In this document: positions 1 through 6,728 of the stretch, piece after piece
Layout of the letters: every line of letters begins with the position of its first letter
How positions within the stretch are numbered: the first letter of the stretch is position 1
Source: JACQXM01 sp964569425
GTDB lineage: Bacteria; Planctomycetota; Phycisphaerae; UBA1845
Length of the DNA stretch: 13,833 nucleotides
NCBI GenBank assembly: GCA_964569425.1
Contig: CAZMVD010000112.1
Coordinates: 1 to 13,833, forward strand
Direction of reading: 5' to 3'
The notes under the pieces: model-generated
Databases searched by the model: none
What the model saw: the letters and a program-made list of their open reading frames with translations, nothing else
Told to the model about the DNA's origin: nothing
Position numbers and translations under genes: made by a program

Positions 1-318
1 CAAGAGGAAACAGAAGCTCTCGGCGAAGGCGGCCAGCGCCAGGGGCACCATGTTGAAGGCCCATTGAATCAACAGGTAGCGACGCAGCGATACCCGCTGG
101 AGCAGACCATTCCAGAAGATCGATAGGATCAACAGCGTCGGCACCGACGCGGTGATCATCAGCGTCTGCCAGTCGCCCGCGCCGAAGCGCTTGCGCGCCA
201 GCACGGCCATCATCGCGGAGATGCCGAACCACACCGATTGAATGAGCACGCAGGCAACCGTGTGCGCAAGGAGCAGGCGCCAGGGGAAGGAACGTGCGGG
301 AGTCGCCGTGGTGTCCAA
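1..318 (-). CDS. N-terminal part of multi-pass membrane protein, MFS-like (partial)
   Basis: An open frame on the minus strand runs off the left edge of the window (106 codons visible). The translation is strongly hydrophobic, with three likely membrane segments at about residues 15-41, 52-73 and 81-106, separated by short loops rich in Arg/Lys (ARKRFGAGDW, QRVSLRRYL). A basic loop after the first helix and paired helices are typical of major facilitator transporters, but no diagnostic motif is visible, so the family and substrate are open. The only usable start after the in-frame TGA at 343-345 and before the first helix is TTG at 316-318; it has a weak GGA about 10 bases upstream. An ATG at 327-329 lies in another frame and soon stops, so a one-base error or a real frameshift near 320 is possible. 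A good promoter candidate lies at 360-388. The gene is downstream of ppk1 on the same strand but separated by 151 bases, so it is probably transcribed on its own. Confidence 0.6.
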   Translation of the reverse strand, partial: MDTTATPARSFPWRLLLAHTVACVLIQSVWFGISAMMAVLARKRFGAGDWQTLMITASVPTLLILSIFWNGLLQRVSLRRYLLIQWAFNMVPLALAAFAESFCFLL

Positions 319-326
319 GGGGTGTT

Positions 327-401
327 CATCCGCCGCGGAAACTCATCCGTGGGAAGGGCACTTTACGCGCAAACGGGCGGGATTTCAAACATCCGCCGCG
401 G
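327..401. repeat. 12-bp direct repeat CATCCGCCGCGG, two copies
   Basis: The 12-mer CATCCGCCGCGG occurs at 327-338 and again at 390-401, 63 bases apart. One copy lies just upstream of the membrane protein's start codon; the other lies just upstream of the -35 element. The pair could be a duplicated regulator site flanking the promoter, or a chance GC-rich repeat. Confidence 0.35.
360..388 (-). promoter_or_regulatory. Sigma-70-like promoter candidate for the membrane protein gene
   Basis: Read on the minus strand, TTGAAA (383-388, five of six consensus bases) and TAAAGT (360-365, four of six) are separated by exactly 17 bases. Transcription would begin near 353, leaving a leader of about 35 bases before the TTG start at 318. 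The spacing and position fit, but this is a pattern match only. Confidence 0.45.
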
Positions 402-469
402 GCTGGTACGGACCGTGAAACGCCCATGGGCCGGCCGGACAGGACGCTTCAAACCTCGGTGGCCTGGCG

Positions 470-2728
470 TTACGACCCGCCGACGCTCAGTGAACTCGCC
501 GCAGCCCCGGTTTCCGGCGCAGGCCGGCGGGTAGCGGGAGCATCCTCCCGCCCTGACAAATCCGCCGTGCTGAGCGAATCCCTCTCGGGAAGGTCATGAC
601 GCAGGATGGGCATAAAGGTCCGCGCCGGCGCTGCGTCCCCGCGCTGCGCGGTTTCGCGAGCGCGACTCAGCAGTTCGAACTGACTGCGAATCGGCGTTTG
701 CCCTTCCGAAGGCTGGCAACGGCTGTAGGTGCCCTCAGGCTGCAGCCATCGAGCCTTCACATTGTCGCCGAAGGAGAGCGACAGGATCTCTTCCACAATC
801 CGCGCCTTGAGACGTGGCGCTTCCACCGGGAACATCACCTCGATGCGGCGGTAGAAATTCCGCGGCATCCAGTCCGCACTGCCCAGGTAGATCTCCGGCA
901 CCCCCGCGTTCTCGAAATAGAAAATGCGGCTGTGCTCCAGAAACCGATCCACCAGCGCAGTAACCCGGATGTTTTCCGAGACCCCCGCCAGTCCGGGGCG
1001 CAAACAACAGATGCCGCGAATGGCCAGGTCGATGCGCACCCCCGCCTGCGCGGCGAAGTACAACGCATCGATGACCGACGGCTCCACCAGCGCATTCATC
1101 TTGACCATGATCCGCGCCGCGCGCCCTTCCTGTGCATGACGCCGCTCTCGCTCGATCAGCTCGATGACCCGTTCGCGCAGCCGCAATGGTGCGACCACCA
1201 GCTTGCGCCACCCGTGGTTCTCAGAGTAGCCGGTAAGCAGGTTGAACAGCGCGGTGGTGTCCTCCCCGAATTGAGGATCGGCGGTGAACAGCCCCAGGTC
1301 GGTGTAGATGCGCGCCGTCGTCGCGTTGTAATTGCCCGTGGCCAGGTGCACGTAGCGGCGGATGCCGTCGGGCTCCCGCCGAACCACCAGCGCAGCCTTG
1401 CAATGCGTCTTCAGACCGACCACCCCATAGACCACGTGCACGCCCGCCTTTTCCAGTGAGCGCGCCCAGACGATGTTGTTCTGCTCATCGAGCCGCGCCT
1501 TGAGTTCCACCAGCGCGGTAACCTGCTTGCCGTTCTGCGCCGCCCGCGTCAGGGCGTGAATGATCGGACTGGGTGCGCTGGTGCGGTACAGCGTCTGTTT
1601 GATGGCCAGCACCTGCGGATCGTCCGCCGCGCGGTCGATGAACTCGGTCACGCACCCGAACGATTCGAAGGGGTGGTGCACCAGCACGTCCTGCTCGCGG
1701 ATCACATCGAAAATGTTACGGCCCGCGGCAAAGGGCGGCGGTACCCGCGGCACCAGCGGTTCATCCTTCAGCGAACGGAAACCCTCGAGTTGATGGAGCG
1801 CCATCAACGAGGTCAGGTCGACCGGTCCATCCACCCGGTAGACGTCGCGCGCCTCGAGGTTGAACGCCTCGGTCAGAATGCCGATGAAGCGATCGTCCGC
1901 CTCGGCCAGAATCTCGAGCCGCACCGCATTGCCGCGTATGCGCTGCCGGATGGAGTCTTCGATGGTCTGCAGCAGGTCTTCGGCCTCATCCTCGCGGATA
2001 TCGAGATCCGTGTCGCGCGTCACGCGAAAAACGGTTCGGTCGATCACGTGAAAACCGCCGAACAACTCGCGCAGGTGAGCGCCGATCACGTCTTCCAGAA
2101 GCACGAATCGCACGCGATCGGCTTGGCGCGGAAGCATGACCACCCGGTCAAGCACCGAGGGCACCTGGACCACCGCGAACAATTGCTGCACGTCGCCGTC
2201 GACCGTCCGCTCGATCAGCAGCGCGATGTTGAGACTCTTGTTGTGAACGTGGGGGAATGGGTGTCCCGGATCGATCGCCAGCGGCGTGAGCACCGGATAG
2301 ACATTCTGGGCGAAGAACGCGTCGACGCCGGGGCGCTCAGCTTCGGTCAATTCCTCGTAGCGAACGCGTTCGATGCCCGCCTGGGTCAGTCCCGGAAAAA
2401 GCTGCTCGCGCAGCACGCGATGCTGTTCGGCGACCAGCTCGTGCACCCTGCGCTCGACGAGCGCCAGTTGTTCGCCGGGGTCCAGTCCGTCCGCCCCGTA
2501 GTCCTGCGGCTCGATTCCGGCGTTAAGCTGTTCCTTCAGCCCCGAAACGCGCACCTCGAAGAATTCGTCCAGATTGGAGCTGAAAATCGCCAGAAACTTC
2601 AGCCGCTCCAGCAGCGGATGGGTCAGGTCCCGCGCCTCCTCCAGCACACGCTGATTGAACGCCAGCCAGCTCAACTCGCGGTTGATGTAGTGCTCCGGGG
2701 AAAATGCTGCCGTGGTTTTCCGCGTCAT
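470..2728 (-). CDS. ppk1: Polyphosphate kinase 1
   Basis: This 752-residue protein has the full Ppk1 architecture. It reversibly transfers the gamma-phosphate of ATP to growing polyphosphate, usually at the inner membrane. Visible landmarks are the N-terminal signature INRELSWLAFNQRVLEEA (15-32) and SNLDEFFEVRVSG (51-63), the two phospholipase-D-like catalytic domains in the C-terminal half, the phosphorylated-His site in GLKTHCK (His442, matching E. coli His435), HLATGNYN (461-468), and the second catalytic His in FLEHSRIF (His599, matching E. coli His592). Length is slightly above the roughly 690 residues of E. coli Ppk; the excess is a C-terminal tail from about residue 703 rich in Arg, Ala, Pro and Glu. 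The start ATG overlaps the ppx stop codon as ATGA, so translation is probably coupled and the gene is the last of the CHAD-ppx-ppk1 operon. No clear intrinsic terminator follows. Confidence 0.97.
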   Translation of the reverse strand: MTRKTTAAFSPEHYINRELSWLAFNQRVLEEARDLTHPLLERLKFLAIFSSNLDEFFEVRVSGLKEQLNAGIEPQDYGADGLDPGEQLALVERRVHELVAEQHRVLREQLFPGLTQAGIERVRYEELTEAERPGVDAFFAQNVYPVLTPLAIDPGHPFPHVHNKSLNIALLIERTVDGDVQQLFAVVQVPSVLDRVVMLPRQADRVRFVLLEDVIGAHLRELFGGFHVIDRTVFRVTRDTDLDIREDEAEDLLQTIEDSIRQRIRGNAVRLEILAEADDRFIGILTEAFNLEARDVYRVDGPVDLTSLMALHQLEGFRSLKDEPLVPRVPPPFAAGRNIFDVIREQDVLVHHPFESFGCVTEFIDRAADDPQVLAIKQTLYRTSAPSPIIHALTRAAQNGKQVTALVELKARLDEQNNIVWARSLEKAGVHVVYGVVGLKTHCKAALVVRREPDGIRRYVHLATGNYNATTARIYTDLGLFTADPQFGEDTTALFNLLTGYSENHGWRKLVVAPLRLRERVIELIERERRHAQEGRAARIMVKMNALVEPSVIDALYFAAQAGVRIDLAIRGICCLRPGLAGVSENIRVTALVDRFLEHSRIFYFENAGVPEIYLGSADWMPRNFYRRIEVMFPVEAPRLKARIVEEILSLSFGDNVKARWLQPEGTYSRCQPSEGQTPIRSQFELLSRARETAQRGDAAPARTFMPILRHDLPERDSLSTADLSGREDAPATRRPAPETGAAASSLSVGGS

Positions 2729-4353
2729 GCCCGAGTCCCCGTGGCGGCCGCGGCGCGCACGACGCGCAGCTCACGCCGCGCCTCGGCCCGCGCGACCGCG
2801 AACGATAGACGCATGCCGAACGCCTTCTCGAACAGCCTTCCCTTCCGCCGGGCGTACCAGATTTCCACCTGCGGATCGGCATCGGCGGTCAGTTGCAAAC
2901 GCACCGCCTCCCCCCGGCGCAGCACCCGCACCTCCCGCACGCACTGGTTGTGCGTCCGATCCAGGGCATCCGCCACCCGGAGAATGCCCGCCAGCAGACA
3001 TACCAGCCGCCGATCCGCCCCGCTCAATCGCCGAAATTCCGCGTGCGACTTCTTCGGCTGCGCCCGCCGGTGGTAGCGCGCCACGTTGGCCACAATCTCC
3101 AGCTCGCGACCCGTAAACCCGGGCATTTCGCTGTGCATGATGAGATGGTAAGCGTGCTTGTGGTGCTTGGCGTGCCCGATCAAATAGCCGATGTCGTGCA
3201 GCAGCGCCCCCGCCTGAAGCATCTCACGCGCTTCATCCGGCAGGTTGTAGGGGCCGCGCAACGCATCGAACATCTGCAGCGCCAAACGCGTGACGTGCTC
3301 GCAGTGCGCCTCGTGCGAACGGCACTTGCGCGCAAATGACCGCACCCACGCCTCGCGCCCGTGCGCCGCGGGCGGCACTGCACCCGCCGTTCCGCGCAGC
3401 CGCGCGATCATCGCAAACATCATGCCATCACGCACGCCGCCCTCGTTGATGAGGATCTGCTGCACGCGCAGCTTCCGCGCCAGGCGCACAATCGTCGCCG
3501 CACCCGCCACAATGATGTCGGCCCGCTGCGGATTCAGTCCCGGAATCTGCCGCCGCTGTGCCAGCGGCGTAGTGAAAAGGCGCCCCAGCCACTCCTCGAT
3601 CTCGGTGCGCGTAATGACGTATCCGTGCACCCGGCCTTCCTGGCCTTCCCTTTGCAGACGGACCATCTGCGCCAGCGTGGTAAACGTGCCGCCGCTGCCG
3701 ACCATGACCTCCGGCCGCAACAACGGTTTGCCCAGATGCTCCTTGATCACTTCGTCGATTTCGCGGATCAGCGCCTTGCGCTCCGCGCCCCGCCACGGGT
3801 CGGACCGGGCGAACCGCTCCGTCAGGCGCACCGCTCCCAGCTTCAGCGAGTGCATTTGCTCAATCAACGTGCCGCCCGACAGGATAACTTCCAGGCTGCC
3901 GCCGCCGATATCGACCACCGCGGTGGGCCGCCCATCCAGCGCAAAGTGCCGCGCGGCACTCTGCAAGGCGAGCCGCCCTTCCTCCGCCGCCGAAATCACC
4001 TCCACGTTCATCCCACAGCGCCGTTTGACCTCGGCGCGAAACTCCGAACCGTTGGACGCTTCCCGCACCGCGCTGGTGGCGATCGCCCGCAACTGCCCCA
4101 CCCGAAACCCGTCCGCGATCGCCTTCATCTTGGCCAGCGCCTCGATCGATCGAAGCATGGCCTCGCGACTGAGGGCCCCGCGCTTATCCAGGCCGCTGCC
4201 CAGCCGCGTCATCGATCGCTCTTCATCGAGCACCCGGTAGCCGCCGTCTGGCTCGACCTCGGCCACCACCAGGCGAATCGAGTTCGTGCCCACGTCAATG
4301 GCCGCCAGCCGCGGCCGTTCGTGAGTGCCGTCCTGTCCGTTCGAACTCTTCAT
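2725..4353 (-). CDS. ppx: Exopolyphosphatase / Ppx-GppA phosphatase with HD-type C-terminal domain
   Basis: This 542-residue member of the Ppx/GppA family removes terminal phosphates from polyphosphate and, in some members, converts pppGpp to ppGpp. Sequence landmarks are the ASKHA phosphate-1 loop AIDVGTNSIRL (18-28), the acidic catalytic segment SAAEEGRLA with Glu124/125, phosphate-2 VVDIGGGSLEV (147-157), VGSGGTFTTLA (218-228), and LNPQRADIIVAGA (273-285). A C-terminal HD-like domain follows, with HCEHVTRLALQMFD (350-363) and LLHDIGYLIGHAKHH (384-398), as in long bacterial Ppx enzymes. I chose the ATG at 4353 although the frame is open to 4401. It gives the family-like N-terminus and an ATGA overlap with the preceding CHAD gene, mirroring the overlap with ppk1 at its own 3' end. 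Whether it prefers polyphosphate or pppGpp cannot be told from sequence, but the neighbours argue for polyphosphate. Confidence 0.95.
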   Translation of the reverse strand: MKSSNGQDGTHERPRLAAIDVGTNSIRLVVAEVEPDGGYRVLDEERSMTRLGSGLDKRGALSREAMLRSIEALAKMKAIADGFRVGQLRAIATSAVREASNGSEFRAEVKRRCGMNVEVISAAEEGRLALQSAARHFALDGRPTAVVDIGGGSLEVILSGGTLIEQMHSLKLGAVRLTERFARSDPWRGAERKALIREIDEVIKEHLGKPLLRPEVMVGSGGTFTTLAQMVRLQREGQEGRVHGYVITRTEIEEWLGRLFTTPLAQRRQIPGLNPQRADIIVAGAATIVRLARKLRVQQILINEGGVRDGMMFAMIARLRGTAGAVPPAAHGREAWVRSFARKCRSHEAHCEHVTRLALQMFDALRGPYNLPDEAREMLQAGALLHDIGYLIGHAKHHKHAYHLIMHSEMPGFTGRELEIVANVARYHRRAQPKKSHAEFRRLSGADRRLVCLLAGILRVADALDRTHNQCVREVRVLRRGEAVRLQLTADADPQVEIWYARRKGRLFEKAFGMRLSFAVARAEARRELRVVRAAAATGTRA

Positions 4354-5396
4354 GAGGTTTTCGCAGAACGAACCCCTGAATCCACCATGCCCTGTCCCCA
4401 TGTATCGACGATATCGCCGCCGCTCCTTGGCGGTTCCGGTCCCGCGTCCGCCACGCCGCCGCTCCAGTTGGCCGCCAGGCGGTCACGCAACGACTGGCTC
4501 TCGGCCGAACGCCATACCTCGAGAAACCGCCGGTGCGCCCCCCGCCATTCGCGCCGGACCTGCCCGCGCAATGTCGCAATCAGCCGCGCGACCGCTTGGG
4601 CATCCTTCGCGTTCCCGAACCGTTCGCGCTGCGCCCAGTCGTCCAGCAGGCTCGCCAGATTGCGCAGGTCGTTGAGCACTCCCAGTTGACCCTGAATATC
4701 CTCGACAAACGCATACCATTCACGGGCAAGTCCCGCCGGAAAGCAACAGGCGAAAACCTCCAGCGCATAACGCAGCCGTTTGGCAGTGAGACGCAGCACG
4801 TGCAACTCATCAGCGTTGGTCAATCCGCCGTGCGCCGCCGCGAGCAGATTCTCCCAGCGCGGGCTCATCACCCGCTCACTGAGGTCACACAATCGCATCT
4901 CGCTCGGTACGGGCACCGCCCCCGCCGCCGCGGACTTTCCCACAAACCGATTCACGGCGCGCCGAAACCGCAACCGCGCCGGCTCCATAACGCTCCCCAG
5001 CTCTTCCACCGCGCGCCGGTGGCGCTTGTCCAGCCGTTTTAACAGCACGCGCCGAGCCCTCGACTTACCGTCCGTCGGCGGAATAAGCTCCACAATGGCA
5101 GCTTGCAGTACATCCAGGTCGCGCGTCGCTCCGGCTGCGCACCGCAGGCGCCGCGCCGCGCGGTTCAGCCGGCGCGCGGCGTCCCTCTCAATCAGCGGCT
5201 TGAACACCGCAATCGCCGCCGATAAACGCCGCGTCGCCACGCGAAGTTGATGAACATCCTCTGGATCGTCGCCCGGCCGCTCCGCGACGCGCCGCGCGTA
5301 CCGCCGCACTGTCCCGATGCGCTGCTCCAGCACAATGTGCAGCGCTTCACCCGCAGGCATTTGCGGCCCCAGAGGAAGTTCTCGTCCTCGCGCCAT
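4350..5396 (-). CDS. CHAD domain protein (polyphosphate-binding), first gene of polyP operon
   Basis: This 348-residue alpha-helical protein is rich in Arg and contains a complete CHAD domain (conserved histidine alpha-helical domain). Such domains bind polyphosphate through basic patches and localise to polyP granules in studied bacteria. Conserved features are DVHQLRVATRRL (47-58, with His49, Arg52, Arg56 and Arg57), GATRDLDVL (89-97), the second-half histidine helix DELHVLRLTAKRLRY (196-210, His199) and LGVLNDLRN (238-246), showing the internal two-fold repeat of the fold. There is no signal peptide or membrane segment, so it is cytoplasmic. There is also no CYTH domain, so this is a stand-alone CHAD protein rather than a CYTH-CHAD fusion. 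The tail from about residue 311 is Gly/Ser-rich and probably disordered. AGGGA lies about 5 bases before the ATG. Its stop overlaps the ppx start as ATGA. It may recruit or tune Ppx and Ppk1 on polyP; that is inferred from context. Confidence 0.9.
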   Translation of the reverse strand: MARGRELPLGPQMPAGEALHIVLEQRIGTVRRYARRVAERPGDDPEDVHQLRVATRRLSAAIAVFKPLIERDAARRLNRAARRLRCAAGATRDLDVLQAAIVELIPPTDGKSRARRVLLKRLDKRHRRAVEELGSVMEPARLRFRRAVNRFVGKSAAAGAVPVPSEMRLCDLSERVMSPRWENLLAAAHGGLTNADELHVLRLTAKRLRYALEVFACCFPAGLAREWYAFVEDIQGQLGVLNDLRNLASLLDDWAQRERFGNAKDAQAVARLIATLRGQVRREWRGAHRRFLEVWRSAESQSLRDRLAANWSGGVADAGPEPPRSGGDIVDTWGQGMVDSGVRSAKTS

Positions 5397-5418
5397 ACCC
5401 TTCCCTATAGCTCTTCCA

Positions 5419-5450
5419 GCCTGAACGCATGCACCGGCACACGCTCAGGC
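5419..5450 (-). promoter_or_regulatory. Stem-loop in leader of the CHAD-ppx-ppk1 operon
   Basis: GCCTGAACG (5419-5427) and CGCTCAGGC (5442-5450) form a nine-pair stem on the minus-strand RNA, with one G-U pair and a 14-base loop. It sits in the 85-base gap between the phytase-like gene and the CHAD gene, ending 23 bases before the CHAD start. No U-run follows on either strand, so it is not a classical intrinsic terminator. It may be an RNA-processing or stability element, an attenuator, or a weak terminator that separates expression of the two units. Confidence 0.4.
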
Positions 5451-5481
5451 TTGGACAGTGAGCGACCTGCCTCGCCACCGG

Positions 5482-6402
5482 TCAGCGCTCGGGCAACGCC
5501 GGTCGACCGAACAGGTACTCGTGCAATCCAGGGGCGATCCACGCCCCGCCCGTATCCTGAACAAACACCCCGTCTCCATTGGGCAGAAAACAGAGCCCCT
5601 CTGCCTTGGTGCCCGGGATTCCAAAGGAGCGGCTGATCTTCCCCGTCTTGTCGACCATGCGCCCGGTCGAATCGCGCGCCGAAATCACCACAAACTGCTG
5701 GGCTCCAACGTCAAAGGTCAAATCCGACTTACGGGTCAGTTTCAAGTCAAACGCCGCCACCACGCCGATCGACTCGACCGTCCCCGCTGCGCCCCGGTCC
5801 TTCAAGGTAGACCGCGCCTGCTGCGTCGCGGCCGGAGAAACGTCAGCGTTCAGCCGAATCATTCTCGCCGGACCCGACTCGATCACCCCGTACAACGCCA
5901 ACCGATCGCCTGGTTCCGCAATGACCGCGACGCCCTCGATGCTCTTGTTGCCCCGGTTGCCCGCACGAAAATCGGGGTGCGAGGAAAAGTCGATGACCAG
6001 TGTTCGCAAGACCCGCTTCGCCTCCAGGCAATACTCGAGAATGGCACCGCTTCGCTCCGAGGCAATGAAGACCGTTCCCGTCACCGGATGCACGCTGACA
6101 CCCTCCAGGTCTCCGGCAACACGATATCGGTTCAGCACGGTGAACGAGGAATCCAGCTCCGCCAGCACACCGCTATCAGAGACAATCAGCATCGTGCCCC
6201 GTTGCGCGTGCCAGGCGGCACCGGAAGGCTCCTCGAGCGCCAGTTCCAAATACCGAACCTCCATGGGCAACGCCCGCGCCTCCATCACGTCACTTTCTTC
6301 ACTTCCCCAACACGCGGGACTGAAAACCAGCATCAGCAAAAGGGGCAATCGATGGCGGCGGGCGAACAGGCGTCTTACCGAGCGGCAGTACGAACGGGAC
6401 AT
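5482..6402 (-). CDS. Exported SdiA-regulated / phytase-like beta-propeller protein
   Basis: This 306-residue protein begins with a basic stretch followed by a hydrophobic core (LPLLLMLVFSPACWG, 19-33), a Sec-type signal peptide with likely cleavage near CWG-SE. The mature part resembles the SdiA-regulated (YjiK-like) and 'esterase-like activity of phytase' beta-propellers: LALEEPSGAAWH (54-65), GTMLIVSDSGVLAELD (69-84), DLEGVSVHPVTGTVFIASE (98-116), KSIEGVAV (153-160) and KAEGLCFLPNGDGVFVQDTGG (266-286). Three recurring EG(V/L) elements (Glu100, Glu156, Glu268) occupy the positions where such propellers bind Ca2+. I chose the ATG at 6402, not the upstream frame to 6579, because it places the signal peptide at the N-terminus and has AGGAG about 7 bases upstream. 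It may hydrolyse phosphoesters in the periplasm, but many members have no assigned activity. It precedes the polyP operon by 85 bases on the same strand. Confidence 0.75.
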   Translation of the reverse strand: MSRSYCRSVRRLFARRHRLPLLLMLVFSPACWGSEESDVMEARALPMEVRYLELALEEPSGAAWHAQRGTMLIVSDSGVLAELDSSFTVLNRYRVAGDLEGVSVHPVTGTVFIASERSGAILEYCLEAKRVLRTLVIDFSSHPDFRAGNRGNKSIEGVAVIAEPGDRLALYGVIESGPARMIRLNADVSPAATQQARSTLKDRGAAGTVESIGVVAAFDLKLTRKSDLTFDVGAQQFVVISARDSTGRMVDKTGKISRSFGIPGTKAEGLCFLPNGDGVFVQDTGGAWIAPGLHEYLFGRPALPER

Positions 6403-6448
6403 GGCTTGCTCCTGCGGAAAACCCATTAACGGAAATGCGCGACTGACA

Positions 6449-6467
6449 GATCCGGACAGTCCGGATC
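6449..6467. promoter_or_regulatory. Perfect 8+8 palindrome GATCCGGA-CAG-TCCGGATC (operator candidate)
   Basis: The arms GATCCGGA (6449-6456) and TCCGGATC (6460-6467) are exact inverted copies around a 3-base centre. The site lies about 14-32 bases downstream of the predicted transcription start for the phytase-like gene and about 47 bases before its start codon. That is a classical place for a repressor operator. An overlapping smaller inverted pair, GACTG (6441-6445) and CAGTC (6457-6461), could form an alternative RNA structure. No known regulator consensus is recognised. Confidence 0.45.
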
Positions 6468-6487
6468 GCCGCCGTCCAACAGTTTCG

Positions 6488-6517
6488 ATTATACAGGTGC
6501 GCAGCGACACGGACCAA
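6488..6517 (-). promoter_or_regulatory. Promoter candidate with consensus TATAAT for the phytase-like gene
   Basis: On the minus strand a perfect TATAAT -10 box lies at 6488-6493. A weak -35, TTGGTC (6512-6517), sits 18 bases upstream. Transcription would start near 6481, giving a leader of about 78 bases to the ATG at 6402. A consensus -10 box in otherwise GC-rich DNA is unlikely to be chance, but the -35 is poor (three of six), so an activator may be needed. Confidence 0.45.
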
Positions 6518-6563
6518 TTCCCCCATCGGCTCGTCTTGGAACGGTGCCATCCGAACATGCCAA

Positions 6564-6593
6564 GGACAGTACCGTCCATTCGTTAAGCGAATG
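6564..6593. promoter_or_regulatory. Two adjoining palindromes upstream of the phytase-like gene's promoter
   Basis: GGACAGTACCGTCC (6564-6577) is a 14-base near-palindrome with one mismatched pair. It abuts CATTCG-TTAAG-CGAATG (6577-6593), a perfect 6+6 inverted repeat with a 5-base centre. They lie 47-76 bases upstream of the -35 element at 6512-6517. The GGACAGT core recurs inside the leader palindrome at 6453-6459. They could be activator or repressor sites; function is inferred from symmetry and position. Confidence 0.3.
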
Positions 6594-6679
6594 TAAAGCA
6601 CGCCCCCCCGGCCCGGTCCCCCGAGACACGGCATTCCGCCGGAAACGGGTCTTTGGGTCGTGCAGCCCATGCCCCCCAT

Positions 6680-6715
6680 GGGCGGGTTCGGCGCGTTCGG
6701 CAAAAAAACCCGCCC
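6680..6715. repeat. 9-bp perfect inverted repeat downstream of pdxA
   Basis: GGGCGGGTT (6680-6688) and AACCCGCCC (6707-6715) are exact inverted copies around an 18-base loop. The loop contains two copies of TTCGGC. The right arm overlaps the pdxA terminator stem, so the two hairpins are mutually exclusive. It may act as a 3' stabilising structure for pdxA mRNA. Confidence 0.45.
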
Positions 6716-6728
6716 GCTGATCAGGGCG
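6702..6728 (-). terminator. Probable intrinsic terminator of the ribE-pdxA operon
   Basis: On the minus strand CGCCC (6724-6728) pairs with GGGCG (6711-6715) across an 8-base loop that contains the pdxA stop codon. Two bases later a run of seven T residues follows (6702-6708). A short GC-only stem directly before a T-run is the standard rho-independent form, though five pairs is at the low end. Confidence 0.5.

Larger units (their letters stand above)
6403..6720. other. Intergenic region between pdxA and the phytase-like gene
   Basis: No coding region is convincing in these 318 bases. Frames extending the phytase-like protein N-terminally across 6403-6579 lack protein-like composition. The interval instead holds, from right to left in transcription order, the pdxA terminator, a long inverted repeat, two operator-like palindromes, a TATAAT promoter candidate and an 8+8 palindrome in the leader of the phytase-like gene. 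Each is listed separately. Confidence 0.7.

Noticed and set aside
422..431. GCCCATGGGC palindrome as a ppk1 terminator
   Set aside because: The arms meet with no loop and there is no T-run; it is only a short GC palindrome.
1556..3076. 506-codon open frame on the plus strand across ppk1 and ppx
   Set aside because: It lies antisense to two clearly conserved enzymes, has His/Arg/Gln-rich composition without domains, and arises from the GC-rich third codon positions of the real genes.
6403..6579. N-terminal extension of the phytase-like protein by 59 residues
   Set aside because: It would cover the promoter and palindromes; the ATG at 6402 has AGGAG and starts the signal peptide.
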